DNA of 39,674 bases, taken from contig PBSZ01000091.1 in the NCBI GenBank assembly GCA_002726445.1, positions 1-39,674 on the forward strand, in the 5' to 3' direction. How positions within the stretch are numbered: the stretch's first letter is position 1; the number at the start of each line of letters is the position of its first letter. Source of the stretch: Cellvibrionales bacterium. Lineage in GTDB: Bacteria; Pseudomonadota; Gammaproteobacteria; Pseudomonadales; UBA7434. Position numbers and translations under genes: made by a program. This document shows, in pieces, positions 26,679 to 35,548 of the stretch. The notes under the pieces are model-generated. The model did no database searches and was not told the origin of the DNA. It saw nothing but the letters and a program-made list of their open reading frames with translations.

Positions 26679-27662
26679 TTATTGGCCTTCTTCAGCGCTC
26701 GCTACTTTTGCTCGTATATGGATCGGTGCAAAAGGTTCCGCTTGCACGATATCGATTAATGACTCTTTAATTAATTCCATTATCGCTAAGAAGGTCACCA
26801 CCACACCGGCCCTGCCTTCACTGGCCGTAAAAAAAGCAGCAAATGAAACAAAACCCTCACCGCCGTGTAACTGATCTAATACTCTACCCATTCGCTCGCG
26901 CGTCGACAAAGGCTCTAAATGCACTTTATGGCTTTCGAACATGTCAGCGCGATGCAGTACATCCCCAAGAGCAATAAGTAGTTCTTTTAAATCGACATCG
27001 GGTTGAGGGCGCTCGCGCTCATCCTCAGGCGGCTCAATTTCAGCAATAAAAATATCACGCTCGACTCGTGGCATGACAGCAATGTCCTCAGCAGCTTTTT
27101 TAAAGCGCTCATATTCTTGCAAGCGTCGAATGAGCTGGGCCCGAGGGTCCTCTTCGTCATCATCAATTTCTTGCGAGCGGGGCAATAACATGCGCGATTT
27201 AATTTCTGCCAGCATGGCCGCCATCACTAGATACTCAGCCGCTAACTCAAATTGCATGGTGTCCATCAAGCGCACGTAGTGCATGTACTGCTCGGTTAAT
27301 TCAGCAACGTTAATATCGAGAATATCGAGATTTTGCTTTTTAATTAAATACAGCAGAAGATCAAGCGGCCCCTCAAAGGCATCGAGAAAAACCTCTAGGG
27401 CTTTGGGAGGAATATAAAGGTCTACCGGTACTTCGGTCAGCTCTTCACCTCGCACGATTGCAAAAGGCAGCTCTTGCTGGGCATCCCCACCTGCTGAGGG
27501 TTCGGTTGGGGCTCGACCTCTCAACTCTAATAGCCTAGGTCGACTGACTTGGCTATTGGTTTTCAATGCAATAACAGACTCACCGGAGGCCTCTAGGCCA
27601 CTGGTTTCTATCGAAGCCAGGGTTTCTGTGGAAGCTAGGGTTTCAGCAGAGTTATCAGTCAT
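26679..27662 (-). CDS. scpA: Segregation and condensation protein A
   Basis: ScpA is the kleisin that links SMC heads. The core begins near residue 86 with LEVFLDAFEGPLDLLLYLIK and continues through INVAELTEQYMHYVRL, AAEYLVMAAMLAEIKSRMLLP and a C-terminal winged helix (FVSFAAFF..). In front is an extension of about 85 residues with imperfect six-residue repeats (LASTET, LASIET), absent from a minimal ScpA; the first ATG is used here because the extension is open and no better start with a good Shine-Dalgarno is evident. No smc gene is in the window. A TATAAT upstream suggests its own promoter. Confidence 0.93.
   Translation of the reverse strand: MTDNSAETLASTETLASIETSGLEASGESVIALKTNSQVSRPRLLELRGRAPTEPSAGGDAQQELPFAIVRGEELTEVPVDLYIPPKALEVFLDAFEGPLDLLLYLIKKQNLDILDINVAELTEQYMHYVRLMDTMQFELAAEYLVMAAMLAEIKSRMLLPRSQEIDDDEEDPRAQLIRRLQEYERFKKAAEDIAVMPRVERDIFIAEIEPPEDERERPQPDVDLKELLIALGDVLHRADMFESHKVHLEPLSTRERMGRVLDQLHGGEGFVSFAAFFTASEGRAGVVVTFLAIMELIKESLIDIVQAEPFAPIHIRAKVASAEEGQ
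27613..27644. repeat. 18-bp-period direct repeat inside scpA
   Basis: The 14-base unit GAAGCCAGGGTTTC (27613-27626) recurs with one change at 27631-27644, an 18-base period that codes for the repeated hexapeptide in the ScpA N-terminal extension. This suggests a recent small duplication and a likely site of length variation between strains. Confidence 0.6.
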
Positions 27663-27726
27663 AAATGACGATTTTCCTATTAATATGCGCTACTTAAAGT
27701 ACTTATAACAGCATTGAATAGCCACC

Positions 27727-27732
27727 ATTATA
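27727..27732 (-). promoter_or_regulatory. Candidate -10 box for scpA-scpB-rluB
   Basis: A perfect TATAAT on the minus strand lies 65 bases before the scpA ATG in the 171-base gap after yciO. The -35 region (GTTTTT at 17 bases) is poor. No terminator is visible between yciO and this box. Confidence 0.4.
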
Positions 27733-27833
27733 GCGATAAATCGGATGATAAAAACAGTAGTATTGACGAAATTTAGAACACTTCTCGCAACCGCCGCTAC
27801 TCAACAAAGAATGGGCTTTAGCATGGAATAAAA

Positions 27834-28457
27834 CTAAAGTCGAAATTCTTCGACTGAACCGGCACCTTCTCGCAAAATAATCGGCTCATCATTGCTGAGA
27901 TCAATTACACTGGTTGCTTCCATGCCGCAATACCCGCCGTCGATGATGAGGTCGACTTGATTCGCTAACAGGTCTCTAATTTCGTAAGGATCCAATAATG
28001 GCAGCTCATCTCCGGGTAAAATCAGGGTCACGCTCATCATTGGCTCAGTCATTGCTGCCAATAAACTCTGAGCAATACGGTTATCCGGAACACGAATACC
28101 AATCGTCTTGCGTTTGGGCTGTTTTAGGCGCCGCGGGACCTCATTAGTCGCATGTAAAACAAAGGTATAGGGGCCTGGGGTATGATTCTTGATGGCGCGA
28201 TAGGCAATGTTATCGACCTTAGCATAGGTCGCAATGGCTGATAAATCGCGGCACACTAGGGTGAAATTATGCTTATCATCGAGCTGGCGAATACGACGAA
28301 TCCGCTCAACTGGTTGTTTTTCATCCAGCTGACAACCTAAGGCATAGCCGGAATCAGTGGGGTAAACCACCACTCCGCCTCGCTCAATCACCTCAACAGC
28401 CTGCGAAACAAGCCTAGATTGGGGGGTTTCAGGATGAATTTGCAACATTTGGCTCAT
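27834..28457 (-). CDS. yciO: YciO family protein (TsaC/Sua5-like)
   Basis: The 207-residue product belongs to the YrdC/Sua5/YciO fold, the family that makes threonylcarbamoyl-AMP for tRNA t6A. Seen are GGVVVYPTDSGYALGC, KHNFTLVCRDLS, HTPGPYTFVLHAT, KRKTIGIRVPD and AMTEPMMSVTLILPG. Sequence and context (next to rnm, near yciB and yciI) point to YciO rather than TsaC; its exact role is less certain than TsaC's. The start ATG overlaps the preceding TAA stop (TAATG), so it is translationally coupled; an open extension of 18 codons upstream lies inside the rnm gene and is rejected. Confidence 0.92.
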   Translation of the reverse strand: MSQMLQIHPETPQSRLVSQAVEVIERGGVVVYPTDSGYALGCQLDEKQPVERIRRIRQLDDKHNFTLVCRDLSAIATYAKVDNIAYRAIKNHTPGPYTFVLHATNEVPRRLKQPKRKTIGIRVPDNRIAQSLLAAMTEPMMSVTLILPGDELPLLDPYEIRDLLANQVDLIIDGGYCGMEATSVIDLSNDEPIILREGAGSVEEFRL

Positions 28458-29341
28458 TATTTCACTGCCCCCTCTGCCGCTAAACGGCTCGCTATTTGCG
28501 GCAACTGCCAAACCGGCAATGCCGTTGCGGGGAGAGCTTTATGACAGCCAACATCCGACCAATGCTGCTCGGGCGTATGGAAATCGCTGCCCATCGAGCA
28601 GGCAAGCTCGAATTTATGCGAAAGCCGCAATAAATAATCCGTCACACGCCCATCTTGATGGCCACTGATCAACTCGAGGCCGTCACCGCCGACGGCTTTG
28701 AAGGCGGCGAGCGTGTCACGCAGCCGAGTCTTGGTTAAGCCGTATTTATCAGGATGGGCAAAAATCGCTAAACCACCCGCTGCATGTATCACCGATACTG
28801 CCTCAGAGGCTGTCGGCCAATTCATTTTCACATCGCCGGGTTTACCCTTCCCCAACCAACGCTTATAGGCTTGCTGAAGCTTATCGCAATGCCCTTGCTC
28901 AAGCAGATACTGGGCAAAATGCGGGCGACTAAGACTGGCGCCAGCGGCAATTTTTTTCGCCCCTTCTAATGCGCCAGTGATCCCTAACCGCTCCAATTTC
29001 AGCCCCATCATTTCACCCCGCCGGTCTCGTAAGCTTCGTTGCTGAGCCAAAAAGTCTTTTAGCACTGGTGTCGCAGGATCCAACCATAGACCGACAATAT
29101 GATAGGGTTGCTGGTCAATACTGGCGCTAATCTCAACTCCCGGCACTAAATAAATGGGCCAACGGGATTTAAAAGCAGCGACATTCTGCAACTGCTCGAC
29201 ACCCGCCATCGTGTCATGGTCGGTGAGTGCTAAATGCGACACACCGTTATTCACCGCTCGATCAAGTAGTTGTTCTGGGGACAAATGACCGTCCGATGCG
29301 GTGCTGTGGGTGTGCAGATCAAAAATCATAGGGGCTTTCAC
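28457..29341 (-). CDS. rnm: PHP-domain phosphoesterase (RNase AM/YciV type)
   Basis: The 294-residue PHP-fold protein has the metal-binding motifs DLHTHSTASDG (near 8-18), LALTDHDTMAGV, VPGVEISA, FAHPDKYG and GSDFHTPEQHW. The E. coli relative is a 5'-3' exonuclease that trims rRNA 5' ends and also hydrolyses 3',5'-bisphosphonucleotides. The longest reading starts at GTG 29341; an ATG at 29329 (MIFDLHTHS) is just as good. It is the first gene of a coupled pair with yciO and diverges from yciB. Confidence 0.93.
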   Translation of the reverse strand: MKAPMIFDLHTHSTASDGHLSPEQLLDRAVNNGVSHLALTDHDTMAGVEQLQNVAAFKSRWPIYLVPGVEISASIDQQPYHIVGLWLDPATPVLKDFLAQQRSLRDRRGEMMGLKLERLGITGALEGAKKIAAGASLSRPHFAQYLLEQGHCDKLQQAYKRWLGKGKPGDVKMNWPTASEAVSVIHAAGGLAIFAHPDKYGLTKTRLRDTLAAFKAVGGDGLELISGHQDGRVTDYLLRLSHKFELACSMGSDFHTPEQHWSDVGCHKALPATALPVWQLPQIASRLAAEGAVK

Positions 29342-29500
29342 TCAACTGTGTATGCTTAGTATCGCTTAAAAAATTATTAAAAGATATTCACCGATAGGGA
29401 TTTATAACTACTCATTGGGGGTCGAATTCAGGTAAAATCAACTGATTAACGAATTAGCCAGACTGTAATATTTTATTTACCAAGACAAGACGACTCTTAG

Positions 29501-30088
29501 ATGCGACAAATACTCGATTTAATCCCACTTATCTTATTCTTCATCGCTTACAAAATGGATGGCCAATCACTGGAATTACTGGGCTATTCACATACCTTCG
29601 ATGGCATTTTCTCTGCTACAGCGGTGTTGATGATTGCATCGACTGTACAAGTTGCCATGATCAAGTTATTCACTGGCACTGTCGAGAAACAATTACTCTG
29701 GTTATTTGCCGTTGTTGTGGTTGCCGGTTCGGCAACGTTAATACTTCGCAACGAATTGTTCATTCAATGGAAACCCACTGTCTTTAATTGGGGAATGGCG
29801 ACAGTATTACTCGCCAGTCTATTTATTGGTAAGAAGAGCTTACTTGAACGCATGTTGGGTCAGCAACTACAGTTACCTAAGCCAGCCTGGCTTCGGCTTA
29901 ATCAACTTTGGATTACCAACTTCACGGTCGTAGGTGCGCTGAATATTTACGTCGCTTATAACTTTTCACAAGCCGCATGGGTTGACTACAAACTCTATAG
30001 CGCGTTTGGTTTTACCTTACTATTGATGATACTCACAATGGTGATTATTTTTCCACATATCAAAGATCAACCTGACGATGCTAACTGA
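29501..30088 (+). CDS. yciB: Inner-membrane protein YciB (IspZ/septation protein A family)
   Basis: The 195-residue protein has about five hydrophobic segments and the family marks LIPLILFFIAYKMDG near the start, QWKPTVFNWGMA in the middle and WVDYKLYSAFGFTLLLM near the end. YciB is an inner-membrane protein with a role in envelope integrity and cell elongation/division. No clear Shine-Dalgarno precedes ATG. It heads the plus-strand run yciB-yciI-SH3 protein-cyclophilin-pdxJ. Confidence 0.94.
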   Translation: MRQILDLIPLILFFIAYKMDGQSLELLGYSHTFDGIFSATAVLMIASTVQVAMIKLFTGTVEKQLLWLFAVVVVAGSATLILRNELFIQWKPTVFNWGMATVLLASLFIGKKSLLERMLGQQLQLPKPAWLRLNQLWITNFTVVGALNIYVAYNFSQAAWVDYKLYSAFGFTLLLMILTMVIIFPHIKDQPDDAN

Positions 30089-30119
30089 GCAATAGTCAGC
30101 AGAGGAATATTACCACCAT

Positions 30120-30419
30120 ATGTTATATGCCATTATCAGTGAAGATGTTGAAAACAGCCTAGCCTTGCGACAACAAGTTAGAGACCAGCACTTAGCGCGA
30201 TTAACTCACCTCAAGGATCAAGGTCGGTTGGTACTAGCAGGTCCTCATCCCGCCATCGATACTGAAGAGCCCGGCACATCAGGCTTCACCGGCAGTTTAA
30301 TCGTTGCCCAGTTTGACAGTCTGCAGGCAGCCGAACAATGGGCAAAACAAGACCCTTATATTGCCGCCGGTGTTTATCAACAGGTCACTGTTAAGCCGTT
30401 TAAAAAGGTTTTGCCTTAA
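30120..30419 (+). CDS. yciI: YciI-like protein
   Basis: The 99-residue ferredoxin-like-fold protein starts MLYAIISEDVENSLALRQ and has DQGRLVLAGPHPA, GSLIVAQFDSLQAAEQWAKQ and DPYIAAGVYQQVTVKPF, typical of YciI. The conserved His-Asp pair of the family fits the central GPHPAID. Biochemical function is not established for the family. The Shine-Dalgarno GAGGAA is at a wide spacing. Its stop overlaps the next start as TAATG. Confidence 0.93.
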   Translation: MLYAIISEDVENSLALRQQVRDQHLARLTHLKDQGRLVLAGPHPAIDTEEPGTSGFTGSLIVAQFDSLQAAEQWAKQDPYIAAGVYQQVTVKPFKKVLP

Positions 30420-31141
30420 TGAAGAAAAACGACTTTAAGTTTTGCGCTCACCTAACAAGCCTACCCCTACTGCTTGCTTGCTGTGTCATGACAGCCTTGT
30501 TGCTCACCCCTATTGAGATCCAAGCTGAGCAAACAACGGTTTATGTTAGCGATGTTTTTTATGTGCCGCTACGCAGTGGCAACTCAAACAAACACCGCAT
30601 CATTCATCGCGGTCTTAAATCGGGCACGCCATTAACACTCATCGAATCTGACCTTGAAACAAAGCTAAGTCGGGTAACGACCAGCACCGGCATCGAGGGT
30701 TGGATACAAAGCCAATACCTTAGCGAAACCATGATTGCCCGAACACAGCTTCAAGATATACGCGCAACTGATAAATCCTTACGCCGTGAACTGCAATCTC
30801 GAACAGCCAATGAAACTCAACTGACTGAAGCGATAAGACAATCACAGCAAACACTCAAGCAATTGAAAAAAAATAATCAAGCACTTGAAACTGAATTGAG
30901 CCAGATAAAAAAACTCTCGGCTAATGCGATAAATTTAGATAATAACAACCGCAAGTTGTTACAGAATAACGAAATGCTCAAAATTGAAATTGCCGAACTA
31001 CAAGCCAACAACGCTAGACTGGCTGATAAAAGTGATAAAGAATGGTTTTTACGGGGCGCTTTCGCGGTTTTTATCGGTGCAATATTAGCCATAGCCCTGC
31101 CCCGCTTAAAAATAAAATCTCGAGCCAAAGAATGGTCTTAA
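30419..31141 (+). CDS. SH3-domain protein with coiled coil and C-terminal membrane anchor
   Basis: The 240-residue protein has a signal peptide (about 1-36, cleaved near IQAEQ), a bacterial SH3 domain (about 40-105, with VPLRSGNSNKHRIIHRGLKSG and IEGWIQSQYLS), a long Gln/Asn/Lys/Leu-rich coiled coil (about 108-205) and a single transmembrane helix (about 210-229) followed by a basic tail. This layout matches the YgiM-type SH3-and-anchor family. The SH3 and coiled coil should be periplasmic. It probably binds peptidoglycan or an envelope partner. It is translationally coupled to yciI. Confidence 0.88.
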   Translation: MKKNDFKFCAHLTSLPLLLACCVMTALLLTPIEIQAEQTTVYVSDVFYVPLRSGNSNKHRIIHRGLKSGTPLTLIESDLETKLSRVTTSTGIEGWIQSQYLSETMIARTQLQDIRATDKSLRRELQSRTANETQLTEAIRQSQQTLKQLKKNNQALETELSQIKKLSANAINLDNNNRKLLQNNEMLKIEIAELQANNARLADKSDKEWFLRGAFAVFIGAILAIALPRLKIKSRAKEWS

Positions 31142-31165
31142 CGTGATAGCAACGATGGAGAAAAT

Positions 31166-31822
31166 ATGATGAGCATATCCTCACAGACTATTCAGTCGAT
31201 TAGAAAAATTATTAGCTGCTGGGCATTTTTCATGGTAACAGCTTGTTCGGCTGAAAAATCCAGTATCGACCAACCCTTAGTGGCAGAATTAGATGCCAAT
31301 CCAGTAGCCGCTAACATCGATGTCGTCATTGTCACCAATCAGGGCGATATCAGCCTCAGCTTAAACGCCGAGCAAGCGCCCCTTTCGGTCGCCAACTTTC
31401 TTAGTTATGTCGATAGCGGCTTTTACCAGCAAACTATTTTTCATCGCGTGATTGATAACTTCATGATTCAAGGCGGCGGCTTCGACCCAGCCATGAAAAA
31501 GAAAACTACTCAAGCGGCGATTAACAATGAAGCGGATAATGGCCTATTCAACGCTATCGGGACGATTGCCATGGCAAGAACTAATGCGCCTCACTCTGCG
31601 ACTAGTCAATTCTTTATCAATGTCAACGATAATGCCTTTTTAAATCACCGTGGCAAAAATGCTGCCGGCTGGGGTTATGCGGTATTTGGTCAAGTTACCG
31701 CAGGAATGGATGTCGTTAACGCCATAAAGAGCGTACCAACGGGTCGCCTCAACGGCATGGGCGATGTTCCCAATACGCCCATTATTATTGAGCGTATCAG
31801 CCGAATCAGCAACGCCGAGTAA
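31166..31822 (+). CDS. Lipoprotein cyclophilin, peptidyl-prolyl cis-trans isomerase
   Basis: The 218 residues begin with a basic/hydrophobic signal ending in a lipobox VTAC (Cys 27), so the mature enzyme is probably a lipoprotein in the envelope. The cyclophilin domain (about 50-215) has NFLSYVDSGFYQQTIFHRVI, FMIQGGGF, GTIAMARTNAPHSATSQFFI and WGYAVFGQV, including the catalytic FHR and QFFI motifs. It is of the small bacterial type (PpiA/PpiB-like). Shine-Dalgarno GGAG is five bases before ATG 31166; a second ATG follows at 31169. Most PpiA proteins are soluble periplasmic, so the lipobox is a variation. Confidence 0.93.
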   Translation: MMSISSQTIQSIRKIISCWAFFMVTACSAEKSSIDQPLVAELDANPVAANIDVVIVTNQGDISLSLNAEQAPLSVANFLSYVDSGFYQQTIFHRVIDNFMIQGGGFDPAMKKKTTQAAINNEADNGLFNAIGTIAMARTNAPHSATSQFFINVNDNAFLNHRGKNAAGWGYAVFGQVTAGMDVVNAIKSVPTGRLNGMGDVPNTPIIIERISRISNAE

Positions 31823-31839
31823 GACAGGCAAATAGCCTT

Positions 31840-32664
31840 ATGAAAAAAAATCATAGCCCGATAGCACTCAGCGTCAATTTAAATAAAATTGCCCTGATTA
31901 GAAATTCAAGGCCGGGCAATAATCCCGACCTTTTGGCCTACGCCAGACAATTACTGATTGCTGGCGCCAATGGCCTCACTGTTCACCCACGCCCAGACCA
32001 GCGGCACATACGACCCGAAGATTGCTATCAAATAAAAGCCATGCTTGACGAACTCAATCACAGTCGTGACCAATCAATGATTGAATTTAACATTGAGGGT
32101 AATCCATTTACCGAGTTTTGTGCCGCACCAAGAGATGACTTTAACGACTATCCCGGCTTCATAGAAATACTCGCCAAAGCTCAGCCAGACCAAGCCACAC
32201 TCGTGCCTGACAGCGATAGCCAGTTAACCTCTGACCATGGGTTTGATCTTAGTGGTGAAACCACTGCATTAGAAAATATAATCGCAAAAATCCATCAGCT
32301 TGGTTGTCGCGTCAGTTTGTTTATGGATCCAGACCCAGAACAGATTCGCCGCGCTAAGGATATTGGCGCCGATCGCATTGAGCTCTATACGGGGCCATAC
32401 GCTGACGCCTTTACTGAAGCGTTACTCAGTGGTAACACTCGCCACGCAGACAAATTATTTAAGCAACATGTTAGCGCTGCTGAGCAAGCGGAAAAACTAG
32501 GCCTAGGTGTTAATGCAGGCCATGATTTAAATTTACACAACCTTCCCCAATATCAGCAACTGCCACAATTACTCGAAGTGTCGATCGGTCACGCATTGAC
32601 GATTGACTCACTGGAGTTGGGCTTAGAAAAAGCCATCAAAGCCTACTGCGATATTCTTCGCTAA
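31840..32664 (+). CDS. pdxJ: Pyridoxine 5'-phosphate synthase
   Basis: PdxJ condenses 1-deoxyxylulose-5-P with 3-amino-2-oxopropyl phosphate to make vitamin B6. The 274-residue TIM barrel has LSVNLNKIALIRNSR, VHPRPDQRHIRPED (His 49), EFNIEGNPF (Glu 86), TLVPDSDSQLTSDHGFD, GADRIELYTGPYA and NAGHDLNLHNL (His 228), which line up with the known catalytic His/Glu/His. The version HPRPD..RHI and FNIEGNP resembles PdxJ of Xanthomonas and Bacteroidetes relatives rather than the HLREDRRHI form usual next to recO in gammaproteobacteria. It has an insertion relative to the short form and lies 17 bases after the cyclophilin, not near recO. Confidence 0.93.
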   Translation: MKKNHSPIALSVNLNKIALIRNSRPGNNPDLLAYARQLLIAGANGLTVHPRPDQRHIRPEDCYQIKAMLDELNHSRDQSMIEFNIEGNPFTEFCAAPRDDFNDYPGFIEILAKAQPDQATLVPDSDSQLTSDHGFDLSGETTALENIIAKIHQLGCRVSLFMDPDPEQIRRAKDIGADRIELYTGPYADAFTEALLSGNTRHADKLFKQHVSAAEQAEKLGLGVNAGHDLNLHNLPQYQQLPQLLEVSIGHALTIDSLELGLEKAIKAYCDILR

Positions 32665-32684
32665 GTACTGATTATCACTAATTA

Positions 32685-33272
32685 CTAGTCATTATCAGGC
32701 AAATAAGCCGATAGGGACTCCACTATCGATGCTAATTCAGGCTTGTATTGAAGTAATTCTTGTCGGCTTAAGCCTTGTATTTCGTGCGGAAAAACCAACC
32801 ACTGATCGGTTTCATAAAGATAAAAATCAGGCCGAGTAGCAGACTTTATATGACTCGGCTTAAAATAAGGGGTGGCTATTTTTATTGTCGCGGGTGCATT
32901 ATCCGCGCAGCCTAATTGCAACTGCTTAATGACCTCAGCAATACTCAAACCAGAATCGTGAACATCATCGACAATCAGTAATTGATCATGAGACTGAATA
33001 TGCCGAACCAAATATTCAAGTCCATGCACCTCGACTTGACGTTGCTGATGACCTGAAGCGGAATAAGAAGAAGTGCGGATCGCAATATGATTAGTGCTAA
33101 TACCACAACACTCAAAAAGTTCTTGAACTGCAATACCGATAGGCGCTCCGCCACGCCAAATACCGACAATAAAGGTGGGCTTAAAACCACTGGATAAAAT
33201 TTTACTCGCTAATTTAAATGAATCTTCTAATAACTCACTGGCAGTGATGAATTGCTTAGTCACTGATTGCAT
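32685..33272 (-). CDS. Phosphoribosyltransferase-domain protein
   Basis: The 195-residue type I phosphoribosyltransferase has IVGIWRGGAPIG (about 35-46) and the PRPP loop LLIVDDVHDSGLS (about 98-110). The closest family look is the hypoxanthine/xanthine PRTase group, with YLYETDQWLVFPHEIQGL near the end. The base it uses is not evident. It starts three bases after the molybdoenzyme stop, so the two are cotranscribed. Confidence 0.85.
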   Translation of the reverse strand: MQSVTKQFITASELLEDSFKLASKILSSGFKPTFIVGIWRGGAPIGIAVQELFECCGISTNHIAIRTSSYSASGHQQRQVEVHGLEYLVRHIQSHDQLLIVDDVHDSGLSIAEVIKQLQLGCADNAPATIKIATPYFKPSHIKSATRPDFYLYETDQWLVFPHEIQGLSRQELLQYKPELASIVESLSAYLPDND

Positions 33273-33275
33273 CGA

Positions 33276-35516
33276 TTAATGCTCGCTAGTACTGACCGAC
33301 AATTTCACCGGCACTGATTTAAACGCAGGCGTTTGACTACGCGCGTCTCTCGCTGAGCCAATCAACACATTGGCTTCGGGATAATACGCCATAATATCAC
33401 CGTCAGGTAAGTCAAACGGATAAACAGTCACCGCTTGCATATGACCATGGGCCGATTGAATATCAAGCTTATCACCGGCTTGAATACCCAATTGAGAAAT
33501 TTGCCTAGGGTTCATCATCACCGCCCAGCGTTGATCAACACGGCGATAGCTGTCTTTTTCTTCATAGATAATTGAATTGAATTGGCCCTCACTGCGAACG
33601 CTCATCAAACGAAATGGGAACGCCGCATCACCTAAGGCCTTAGGTAAGGGATGAACAACAAACTTAGCTTTACCGCTTTCTCGCTTAAATTCTGGGGTGT
33701 GCAGCAATCGCTGGCCAACGTGAAATTCTTGTTTAGCGATGTCGATGGTCTTTAACTGCGCCATGCCGGGCACCACAGCCGCAATCGTTTCGCGAATAGT
33801 GCGATGCGAGCGAAATACAGAAAAATCAAACGTCGGCGATAGACTTTTCTTATCACTGCGCCGGGCCATTAACTGCTCGGCAAAATGCGTCAAAATGGCA
33901 ACTTCAGAACGCACATTGCTTAGGCGGTCAATACCACCCTCGCTATAGCGAACAAAGTTAAACATTGACTCTTGCGTCGTTGGCTCTGGCTCTTCATCAC
34001 GCGCAGCTACCGGTAAAATAATAGCCTCGCTATTGTTAATGCCGTGAAGATGGCCTTTATTCAAAGTGGTGGTGAGATAAACTTTACACGCAATTTTATC
34101 AAATGCTTGTTCTGCCCAGACAGAATTGGGCGTTGCCTGGAACAAGTTACCTCCCATGATTAATGCGGCATCTATTTCACCACGATCAGCCGCCTCTAAG
34201 CAGGCCAAGGTATCGAGTCCAGGCGAGTCTTTTTTATCGGGCAAGGCAAGGCCTAACTGCTGCTCAATATTATTGAGCACCTCATCGGCCAACACAGGCT
34301 TAACGCCGATGGTACCTATTCCTTGGACATTACTGTGTCCTCGTAACGGCAATAAACCCGCAAACGGTTTTGCGATCATACCTCTGAGCAAGGCTAAATT
34401 TGAAATATACTCGACGTTTGCTACGCCGTGCTGATGATGCGTCACGCCCATACCCCAAGCAAACACGGCGTTTTTTGATTGGCTATACACTTTCGCCACC
34501 GCCTCTAATTCACCGCGAGAAACACCCGACAGCGATTCAATTTCCGACCAAGCAGTAGCGGCAATATCGTCGATAAATGACTGATAGTCTTCCGTGTGTT
34601 GCAATAAAAAATCACTGGCCACGGCGCGTCTTTCAATGACCGCTTTAGCTATACCCTTGAATACTGCTATATCAGTGCCAATATGTGGCTGCAGATAATG
34701 CGATGCAATTTCATCGCCACCAATAATCAAGGAGCGAGGACTTTTAGGTAAAGCAAAACGCACGAGGCCTGGCTCCTTAGCCGGGTTAATGACCACCACT
34801 TGGCCACCGCGAGCACGGCAGGCCTGCAGTTTATGAACAAATCGAGGATGATTCGAGGCAGGATTAGCGCCAATGACAAATATACAATCACAACCATCGA
34901 GGTCAGCTAACTCGACAGTAGAAGTCCCCACGCCAATAGTTTCTGACAGACCTACACCGGTCGCTTGGTGGCAATAGTAAGAGCAATTATTGACATTATT
35001 GGTGCCGTAGACACGCGCCAATAATTGCAGAACAAACCCCGCCTCATTAGACGAGCGACCTGAGGAATAAAAGAAACTGCGTTCAGCAGGCGTATGAGAA
35101 AAATGTTCGGCTGCCTGCTCAATAGCCCAATCCCATTCAACGGTTTCAAAATGCGTCGCATTTTTAGCTTTATATAAAGGTTTGTCTAGCCGTCCTAAAT
35201 GCTCTAATTGATGGGCGCTCAGTTCCCGGAGTTCGGCTAAGGAGTGGGTGAAAATTTCTGAAGGAATGGGAGGTTGAATATCAGTTGACTGAGCCTGAAC
35301 GCTTTTATTGCAGACCGAAGGAAAATCACCTTGCTCATTGGTCATGCCGCCCTGTTGGCCGCCCATGCCTAAACCACAAGCCTTACAGGCATTTTTAGCG
35401 GTTAACGCCTTCGCTGAATGATTCAGGCCTATGCGATTGACCGTTTTTAGGGTGTAGAGAATCTTTTTAGCGCCACCGCCAACCGCTGGTTTGACCGACT
35501 TGTCCGATGTTCCCAT
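33276..35516 (-). CDS. Formate-dehydrogenase-like molybdopterin oxidoreductase (FdhF/YdeP family)
   Basis: The 746-residue protein is of the DMSO-reductase superfamily: FFYSSGRSSNEAGFVLQLLAR, GANPASNHPRFVHKL, FAWGMGVTHHQHGVANVEYI, MIAKPFAGLLPLRGHSNVQG, ALIMGGNLFQATPN and a C-terminal Moco-binding domain (FRLMSVRSEGQFNS..). Cys 182-His 183 (NNCSYYCHQ) lies where FDH has its (seleno)Cys-His pair. Near the N-terminus are only C44, C47 and C69, in KACGLGMGGQQGGM and FPSVC, not the standard four-cysteine Fe-S site, so a normal [4Fe-4S] cluster is uncertain. No beta/gamma subunit, FdhD or signal for export is adjacent; the substrate is unknown. It lies between folD and a phosphoribosyltransferase. 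Confidence 0.88.
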   Translation of the reverse strand: MGTSDKSVKPAVGGGAKKILYTLKTVNRIGLNHSAKALTAKNACKACGLGMGGQQGGMTNEQGDFPSVCNKSVQAQSTDIQPPIPSEIFTHSLAELRELSAHQLEHLGRLDKPLYKAKNATHFETVEWDWAIEQAAEHFSHTPAERSFFYSSGRSSNEAGFVLQLLARVYGTNNVNNCSYYCHQATGVGLSETIGVGTSTVELADLDGCDCIFVIGANPASNHPRFVHKLQACRARGGQVVVINPAKEPGLVRFALPKSPRSLIIGGDEIASHYLQPHIGTDIAVFKGIAKAVIERRAVASDFLLQHTEDYQSFIDDIAATAWSEIESLSGVSRGELEAVAKVYSQSKNAVFAWGMGVTHHQHGVANVEYISNLALLRGMIAKPFAGLLPLRGHSNVQGIGTIGVKPVLADEVLNNIEQQLGLALPDKKDSPGLDTLACLEAADRGEIDAALIMGGNLFQATPNSVWAEQAFDKIACKVYLTTTLNKGHLHGINNSEAIILPVAARDEEPEPTTQESMFNFVRYSEGGIDRLSNVRSEVAILTHFAEQLMARRSDKKSLSPTFDFSVFRSHRTIRETIAAVVPGMAQLKTIDIAKQEFHVGQRLLHTPEFKRESGKAKFVVHPLPKALGDAAFPFRLMSVRSEGQFNSIIYEEKDSYRRVDQRWAVMMNPRQISQLGIQAGDKLDIQSAHGHMQAVTVYPFDLPDGDIMAYYPEANVLIGSARDARSQTPAFKSVPVKLSVSTSEH

Positions 35517-35548
35517 CTCAGCCTCGCTAATCGCGACTCTTCGTTTAC

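Noticed and set aside
28458-28511. Longer yciO start at 28511
   Set aside because: The extra residues are coded inside the end of rnm; the TAATG junction at 28459-28455 gives a natural coupled start.
33276-35516. Selenocysteine in the formate-dehydrogenase-like enzyme
   Set aside because: The active-site position reads Cys (C182) and there is no in-frame TGA or selenocysteine hairpin.
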